A stretch of DNA of 11,367 nucleotides from an uncultured bacterium (GTDB lineage Bacteria; Bacteroidota; Bacteroidia; Chitinophagales; CAIOSU01): NCBI GenBank assembly GCA_903861055.1, contig CAIOSU010000487.1, positions 1 to 11,367 of the forward strand, in the 5' to 3' direction. Position 1 is the stretch's first letter; every line of letters starts with the position of its first letter. The translations under genes were made by a program, and so were the position numbers. Of this stretch, positions 7,427 to 11,367 are shown piece by piece. Below the pieces are notes generated by a model that did no database searches, was not told where the DNA came from, and was given only the letters and a program-made list of their open reading frames with translations.

Positions 7427-8746
7427 TTACTTGATAATCAGTTTTTTAGTAATTAAGGCATCATTGGCTTTAATCTGGATGATGTAAATGCCGCTTGCCG
7501 CTTCATTCATTTGTATTGTTTGCAAACTCGCTTGGCCAGCTACAGTGTTAAACAGGGTAGCATAAACTTCTTGGCCTTGTAAGTTTAATACCTTAACGCT
7601 AACAGGGCTAGTTTCGTTAGCTACCAATTTCAAGTTAAAATTGCCGTTGCTAGGGTTTGGTGCAATTTGCACTGAACTAAATATACCACCCAACTCATTA
7701 ATGCCGATAACATTAATGGTAACATCTTGTGTTGAGGTATCGCTTCCGCAATCGCTATTTACAATTTGGGTGATAGTATAGACACCGTTAGAATCAAACA
7801 CAAAACTACCATCTGGGGTGGTTATACTGCCTTGGCCGCCAAAGTCGTAACTGCCAGATGTAATGTTGCCAGTGCTGTTGTCTGATACTACTACTGAGTC
7901 GCCAATAACAGTTACTGTGAAATCGGAAACAGGCAACGAAATGCTTGTAACGGTAACCGAAGCAGTGGCGGTATCGCCATTAGAATCTACTGCAGTTACG
8001 CCATAGGTACCCGCACCCAACGAAACCGAAGCACTAGTATTGCCGCTCGACCATAGGATATCATAAGGAGGAACGCCGTTTGAGAAAGTAAGATCCAACG
8101 CAGTTTGTTGCCCTTGACAAACTTCAGTATCTCCTGTAACAGTAGCTGTAAACGAAGTAGGAGCGCAAGATGCGCTAGCTGTGCGGTTAATGTTTGGCGT
8201 AGTGCGGTCAATAGCTGGACATGAACCTGCTGCAGGGGTAACGCGCAAGAAGTAGTTGAAATCGACACCTAAAGATTGACCTGTGGCTTGCTCAATTTGA
8301 GCTACAACTGAAGCCGCTTCACCATTGTAAGGCAACGTTGTGCTGCCAAAAGGTGTAGTTAAAAGCACTTGAACATCAACATAAATGTTGAGGCGATATT
8401 GGCCCACAACTTCATTACTTGTTCCAGTTACAACAATGCAACCTGTTTGACCTGGACCAAAAGTAGCATTGGCCGGGTTGGTTGCATAGCTCAAGCCACA
8501 TGGTATATTGGTAATACTATCAACGCGCAACGATTGCACAGAAGCAGTGCCCACAGGTAGCGTAAATGAATTGAAGTTTTCAATTTGAATAACCTGTGAA
8601 TATGGCAAGCCAACTTTTATACAAGCTAGGCTATCGGTTGGTGGTGTTATACCTGGGTTTCCAGAAGCTACATCGGGTGTGCATTGTGCCCATGCATTTG
8701 CAGAAAACAATACAACTGCTGCTGCAAGTGTAAAAAATTGTTTCAT
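7427..8746 (-). CDS. T9SS-secreted protein, head domain plus degenerate PKD; first gene of array
   Basis: 439 residues, function unknown. The signal peptide is 1-20 (MKQFF, SANAWA), with mature start QCTPD. The head domain at about 21-172 contains TPPTDSLACIKVGLPYSQ (34-51), RVDSITNIPCGLSY (74-87), TGCIVVTG (101-108) and VGQYRLNIYVDV. The post-head segment GEAASV...LGVDFNYFLRVT...CPAIDR (142-181) matches its downstream neighbour, marking the two as the closest pair in the array. An Ig-like module is at about 195-266 (YDILWSSGNTSAS, GTYGVTAVDSNGD). A PKD-like domain at about 273-345 keeps the end motif NSDCGSDT, but WxFGDG has become YDFGGQG (300-306). The type A sorting domain is 357-439 (VQIAPNPSNGNF, NLQGQEV, SGIYIIQI). 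It follows fumC by 77 bp without an obvious terminator between them, so read-through from fumC cannot be excluded. Confidence 0.92.
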   Translation of the reverse strand: MKQFFTLAAAVVLFSANAWAQCTPDVASGNPGITPPTDSLACIKVGLPYSQVIQIENFNSFTLPVGTASVQSLRVDSITNIPCGLSYATNPANATFGPGQTGCIVVTGTSNEVVGQYRLNIYVDVQVLLTTPFGSTTLPYNGEAASVVAQIEQATGQSLGVDFNYFLRVTPAAGSCPAIDRTTPNINRTASASCAPTSFTATVTGDTEVCQGQQTALDLTFSNGVPPYDILWSSGNTSASVSLGAGTYGVTAVDSNGDTATASVTVTSISLPVSDFTVTVIGDSVVVSDNSTGNITSGSYDFGGQGSITTPDGSFVFDSNGVYTITQIVNSDCGSDTSTQDVTINVIGINELGGIFSSVQIAPNPSNGNFNLKLVANETSPVSVKVLNLQGQEVYATLFNTVAGQASLQTIQMNEAASGIYIIQIKANDALITKKLIIK

Positions 8747-8796
8747 GATAAAATAAGTTTTGGTTGAAGATTAGTTAGTTCTTTGAAAAAGTTGCC

Positions 8797-8804
8797 TAAA
8801 TATA
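8797..8804 (-). promoter_or_regulatory. Possible -7 box ahead of the secreted-protein array
   Basis: On the minus strand TATATTTA matches TAnnTTTG at seven of eight defined or free positions and lies 50 nt upstream of the first array gene's ATG, in the 77-bp gap after fumC. No TTTG is found at the expected 19-21 nt further upstream, which would fall in the 3' end of fumC. The spacer is very A/T-rich, so chance is a real alternative. Confidence 0.25.
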
Positions 8805-8823
8805 TGAATTTAGTTTCCATTTT

Positions 8824-10215
8824 TTAATTTCTACCCAGCATATCTTCTGGCACAACCCACTCATCAAACTGCTCACTGGTCAATAGTTCTAGCTTTAAGG
8901 CTGCTTCTTTAAGGGTAATATCCTCAGCATGCGCCAGTTTGGCAATTTTGGCGGCATTGTCGTACCCTATATGGGTGTTTAATGCAGTAACCAACATAAG
9001 CGAGCCATATAGGTTCTTAGTTATCACCTTATGGTTAGGTTCAATACCTATGGCGCAATTTTCGTTGAAAGAGTTGCATGCGTCGCCAATCAACCTTGCC
9101 GATTGCAAGAAGTTGGTGATAATTAACGGTTTGAAAACATTAAGCTCGAAATGGCCATTGCTTCCGCCAATATTAATAGCAACATCGTTGCCCATTACTT
9201 GCGCCGCAACCATAGTAATAGCCTCACTTTGGGTAGGGTTTACCTTGCCTGGCATAATAGACGAACCAGGCTCGTTGGCAGGTATCAATATCTCGCCAAT
9301 ACCACAACGTGGGCCCGACGATAGCATACGCACATCGTTGCCAATTTTCATTAAGCTAACGGCTACCGTTTTCAAGGCACCGTGTGCCTCTACAATAGCA
9401 TCGTTAGCTGCCAGCGCTTCAAACTTGTTCTCAGCAGTTACAAACGGCAAGCCTGTTAGCTTTGCAATATGTTTAGCCACATTCTCGGAGTACCCGGGAG
9501 GGGTATTTATGCCCGTGCCTACTGCAGTGCCACCTAAAGCCAACTCGCTAAGGTGAGCCAAAGTGTTGTTTATGGCACGCTGGCCATGCTTTAACTGACT
9601 TACATAAGCGCTAAACTCTTGACCCAAAGTAAGTGGCGTAGCATCCATAAAGTGGGTGCGGCCTATCTTTACAATGTCTTTATACTCTTCAGCCTTATGA
9701 GCAAGGGTAGCACGCAAAGCCTCAATGCCTGGCAAGGTAGTATTGCTCAACATTTGGTAAGCAGCAATGTGCATGGCCGTCGGGAAGGTGTCATTGCTGC
9801 TCTGCGACATATTTACATCATCGTTCGGATGGATGAATTTCTTCGCATCATCCAAACTACCGCCATGCAATAGTTGCGCGCGGTTACTTATCACCTCGTT
9901 TACGTTCATGTTGCTTTGGGTGCCGCTGCCGGTTTGCCAAACTACCAATGGAAACTGGTCGTCGTGCTGACCTGCCAAAATCTCGTCGCAAACGGCACCA
10001 ATCAAGTTACATTTCTCGTCGCTCAAGATACCTGCATCGCGGTTGGTAAGTGCTGCGGCCTTTTTCAATATCGCAAAGGCGCGTATAATCTCGATGGGCA
10101 TAAACTGGCCACCAATTTTAAAGTTCTCGAGCGAGCGCTGTGTTTGCGCTGCCCACAATTTATCGGCCGGAACGTCTACATAGCCAATGGTATCTTTTTC
10201 TCTTCTAAAACTCAT
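8824..10215 (-). CDS. fumC: Fumarate hydratase, class II
   Basis: Reversible hydration of fumarate to L-malate in the TCA cycle; a cytoplasmic, iron-independent homotetramer in this family. 463 residues, against 467 in E. coli FumC, with the catalytic residues at the same numbers. H188 lies in KIGRTHFMDATPLTLGQE. S318 lies in the superfamily signature GSSIMPGKVNP (317-327). Substrate-binding stretches TGSGTQSNMNVNEV (95-108), HPNDDVN (129-135) and SQSSNDTFPTAMH (137-149) are intact. RTHxxDATPLTLGQE favours fumarase over the related aspartase, which has TQLQDAVPMTLGQE. The start at 10215 gives MSFRREKDTIGYVDVPADKLW, aligning with the family N-terminus; no Shine-Dalgarno sequence is visible in the A/T-rich leader. 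Upstream is a repeat-rich spacer, downstream the secreted-protein array. No functional link to that array is apparent. Confidence 0.98.
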   Translation of the reverse strand: MSFRREKDTIGYVDVPADKLWAAQTQRSLENFKIGGQFMPIEIIRAFAILKKAAALTNRDAGILSDEKCNLIGAVCDEILAGQHDDQFPLVVWQTGSGTQSNMNVNEVISNRAQLLHGGSLDDAKKFIHPNDDVNMSQSSNDTFPTAMHIAAYQMLSNTTLPGIEALRATLAHKAEEYKDIVKIGRTHFMDATPLTLGQEFSAYVSQLKHGQRAINNTLAHLSELALGGTAVGTGINTPPGYSENVAKHIAKLTGLPFVTAENKFEALAANDAIVEAHGALKTVAVSLMKIGNDVRMLSSGPRCGIGEILIPANEPGSSIMPGKVNPTQSEAITMVAAQVMGNDVAINIGGSNGHFELNVFKPLIITNFLQSARLIGDACNSFNENCAIGIEPNHKVITKNLYGSLMLVTALNTHIGYDNAAKIAKLAHAEDITLKEAALKLELLTSEQFDEWVVPEDMLGRN

Positions 10216-10221
10216 TTTATA

Positions 10222-10386
10222 TTAATTTGAAAACCTGCCAGCCGGCAGGCGGGTTTGGAAATGAGGCAATTTGAAAATGGTATTAAGATATGGTTAATTG
10301 AAAATGGGAGCAAGATTTGAAAGTAGAGATGGTCGTTAGTTAAATTCCATTTCCAAATTTTCAAATCGGCACATTTTCAAATTGAT
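10222..10386. repeat. Spacer with TTTGAAAA-type repeats in both orientations
   Basis: The gap between crotonase stop and fumC start is built of related short motifs. CAATTTGAAAATG at 10267-10279 recurs as its exact reverse complement at 10372-10384 (13 bp). TTTGGAAATG at 10254-10263 recurs inverted at 10348-10357. Further relatives are AATTTGAAAA (10224-10233), TAATTGAAAATGG (10295-10307), GATTTGAAAG (10314-10323) and, inverted, TTTTCAAATC near 10359-10367. The inverted pairs cross rather than nest, so this is not one simple hairpin but two copies of a unit facing each other. No coding potential is seen. It may be a dispersed intergenic repeat. Confidence 0.7.
10231..10256. repeat. GC-rich near-perfect palindrome inside an A/T-rich repeat
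   Basis: The 26 bp centred between 10243 and 10244 form an inverted repeat: AAACCTGCCAGCC against GGCAGGCGGGTTT. It is broken by one A/A mismatch (10240/10247) and one T/G pair (10236/10251). The 20-bp core 10234-10253 is almost all G/C in an otherwise A/T-rich spacer. It splits a TTTGAAAA-TTTGGAAATG unit that is present uninterrupted, in reverse orientation, at 10348-10366. An alternative fold is CCTGCC/GGCAGG with a 4-nt loop. No U-tract follows on either strand, so it is not a typical terminator. Confidence 0.75.
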
Positions 10387-11166
10387 TTACTTCCCTTGAA
10401 AATTAGCCTTTCGTTTCTCCAGGAATGCGCTGGCGCCTTCTTTAAAGTCGCTGGTAAGAGTGCAGGCAGCAAAACCATCAATTTCGGTTTGGTAGCCATC
10501 CACGCCATCTTCAAACACGGCATTGATGCTATCAACTACATAACCAATGGCCAAAGGCGCTTTTGCGGCAATGCTCTCAATGATCTCAATTGCGGTATCC
10601 ACCAAGGTATCGTTATGGCCCAGTTGGTTTACCAAGCCTATGCGGTAAGCTTCGGCGCCATTTATCATTTTGCCCGTCATTAGTAGTTCAAAGGCACGGC
10701 CCTTGCCCACCAGTTGGGTCATGCGTTGGGTGCCGCCATAGCCTGGTATAATGCCTAGGTTTACTTCGGGCTGGCCAAACTTAGCCGTTTCGCCACTTAT
10801 GCGCATGTGGCAAGCCATAGCCAACTCGCAACCACCACCCAATGCAAAACCGTTTACGGCAGCAACAATAGGCTTAGGCGAACGCTCCAAGCGAAAGAAC
10901 AAGTCTTGGCCGCGTTTGGCCAGTTTGCGAGCACCCTCGGCATCCAAGCCAGTAAACTCCGATAGATCGGCACCGGCCGCAAACGCACGGGTTCCTTTGC
11001 CCGTAATTACGGCACCTTTAAGGGTATGGTTGGTATATAGTTCGTCAATGGCCAAAGTCAATTCGTGGAACACTGTTTTGTTGAGGGCATTGAGTTTGTC
11101 TTCGCGATTGAGGGTAATAACCAGCACACTATTTTGCACTTCTGTTAGTATCGTTTCGTAAGCCAT
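10387..11166 (-). CDS. Enoyl-CoA hydratase, crotonase family
   Basis: Predicted to add water across the 2,3 double bond of short-chain enoyl-CoA (crotonyl-CoA to 3-hydroxybutyryl-CoA), as in beta-oxidation or butyrate-type pathways; cytoplasmic homohexamer in the family. From the ATG at 11166 the protein is 259 residues, the usual crotonase length. The N-terminus MAYETILTEV...VITLNREDKLNALN is typical. Oxyanion-hole segments are AFAAGADL (61-68) and ALGGGCELAM (108-117). Both catalytic glutamates of true hydratases are present: E114 in GGCELAM and E134 in FGQPEVNLGIIPGYGGTQR (130-148). The C-terminus DFKEGASAFLEKRKANFQGK is also characteristic. The frame stays open upstream to an ATG at 11343, but that 59-codon extension has no crotonase character and would cross a promoter-like box and an inverted repeat, so 11166 is preferred. 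Exact substrate (crt, paaF and fadB-like roles overlap) cannot be set from sequence. Confidence 0.95.
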   Translation of the reverse strand: MAYETILTEVQNSVLVITLNREDKLNALNKTVFHELTLAIDELYTNHTLKGAVITGKGTRAFAAGADLSEFTGLDAEGARKLAKRGQDLFFRLERSPKPIVAAVNGFALGGGCELAMACHMRISGETAKFGQPEVNLGIIPGYGGTQRMTQLVGKGRAFELLMTGKMINGAEAYRIGLVNQLGHNDTLVDTAIEIIESIAAKAPLAIGYVVDSINAVFEDGVDGYQTEIDGFAACTLTSDFKEGASAFLEKRKANFQGK

Positions 11167-11192
11167 TGGGTATTTGCTTTTTGATTGAACAG

Positions 11193-11216
11193 CAAATATA
11201 ACGGTCGCTGGGCAAA
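11193..11216 (-). promoter_or_regulatory. Promoter-like element for the crotonase gene
   Basis: On the minus strand TATATTTG (11200-11193) is a perfect match to the Bacteroidota -7 consensus TAnnTTTG, 26 nt upstream of the preferred ATG. A TTTG (11216-11213) lies upstream, but only 12 bp away instead of the usual 19-21, so it may not be the -33 element. The perfect -7 box and its position support both the promoter and the downstream start choice. Confidence 0.5.
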
Positions 11217-11256
11217 GTGAAGGATTACGGGGGGATTTATTTGTTTTGGGGGGGGT

Positions 11257-11358
11257 GAACCTTGATTGTGAAAAGGATTGGAGGATTAGGAAAGGATTTC
11301 TTACATACAGCGGCAAAAATCCTTTTCCAATCATGGCAATCAAGTAAAATCAAGGTTC
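11257..11358. repeat. About 100-bp imperfect inverted repeat upstream of crotonase
   Basis: Outer arms GAACCTTGATT (11257-11267) and AATCAAGGTTC (11348-11358) pair perfectly over 11 bp. Inner arms at 11284-11299 and 11317-11332 (GATTaGgAAAGGATTT against GATTgGaAAAGGATTT read on the other strand) match at 14 of 16 positions. The central unpaired stretch is 17 nt (11300-11316), and the middle of each arm is poorly matched. Each arm carries four GATT words in the same strand sense, spaced 8-12 bp. No open frame with family resemblance covers it, and there is no T-tract directly at its foot. The remaining upstream sequence to the window edge shows no recognisable gene. Confidence 0.65.
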
Positions 11359-11367
11359 TAACTTTGC

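Noticed and set aside
1556..8746. Reading the five repeated genes as a CRISPR, toxin or contact-dependent inhibition cassette
   Set aside because: There are no short spaced DNA repeats, no toxin or nuclease domain, and no small immunity-like gene between the copies; similarity is at the protein domain level only.
8939..9556. 205-codon open frame on the plus strand
   Set aside because: It lies entirely antisense to fumC, whose protein is conserved throughout. The translation has no recognisable motif, so it is a mirror of codon bias.
10231..10256. GC-rich palindrome as terminator of the crotonase gene
   Set aside because: It lies about 130 bp past the crotonase stop, close to the fumC start, and lacks a following U-tract on the minus strand.
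10751..11161. 136-codon plus-strand open frame
   Set aside because: It is antisense to the well-conserved crotonase and low-complexity in character, with no leader or homology that I recognise.
11167..11343. N-terminal extension of the crotonase reading frame by 59 codons
   Set aside because: The extension has no crotonase resemblance, is not a convincing signal or targeting sequence, and would run through a G-run, a long inverted repeat and a perfect TAnnTTTG box. Starting at 11166 gives the normal family length.

Overview
The window looks like a chromosomal segment of a member of the phylum Bacteroidota. Five consecutive genes encode secreted proteins ending in a type A type IX secretion (T9SS) sorting domain, a secretion route essentially confined to that phylum. 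Start codons are preceded by A/T-rich leaders without Shine-Dalgarno sequences, and the clearest promoter-like element is a Bacteroidota-type TAnnTTTG box. Base composition is moderate and even. No rRNA, tRNA, transposase, integrase or CRISPR array was found. Every gene I accept lies on the minus strand, so transcription runs from high to low coordinates.

In the direction of transcription the layout is as follows. (1) At 11167-11367 there is a non-coding stretch with a roughly 100-bp imperfect inverted repeat, two G-runs and a promoter-like box. (2) At 10387-11166 lies a short-chain enoyl-CoA hydratase (crotonase family) with both catalytic glutamates. (3) At 10216-10386 is a repeat-bearing spacer of TTTGAAAA-type motifs in both orientations, one interrupted by a GC-rich palindrome. 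(4) At 8824-10215 is a class II fumarase, fumC. (5) From 8746 to 1556 five paralogous T9SS cargo genes run head to tail with gaps of 20-47 bp, probably as one transcript, and close with a strong intrinsic terminator at 1494-1534. (6) From 1394 to the window edge is glycerol kinase glpK, cut off near its C-terminus.

The metabolic genes are ordinary: crotonase (acyl-CoA metabolism), fumarase (TCA cycle) and glycerol kinase (glycerol entry to glycolysis or lipids). They appear to be neighbours rather than one pathway. The unusual part is the 7.2-kb array between fumC and glpK. Each of its proteins has a signal peptide, an N-terminal 'head' domain I cannot assign confidently to a named family, one or more Ig-like or PKD-like beta-sandwich modules, and the sorting domain. 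The head carries the motif P-x-[GND]-[LF]-x-aromatic followed 20-27 residues later by G-C-x-x-x-x-G. The head occurs six times, twice in the 672-residue protein, and falls into two subtypes. The array looks like a locally duplicated and diversifying set of cell-surface or extracellular proteins. Their function cannot be read from sequence; adhesion or matrix roles are possible but unproven.
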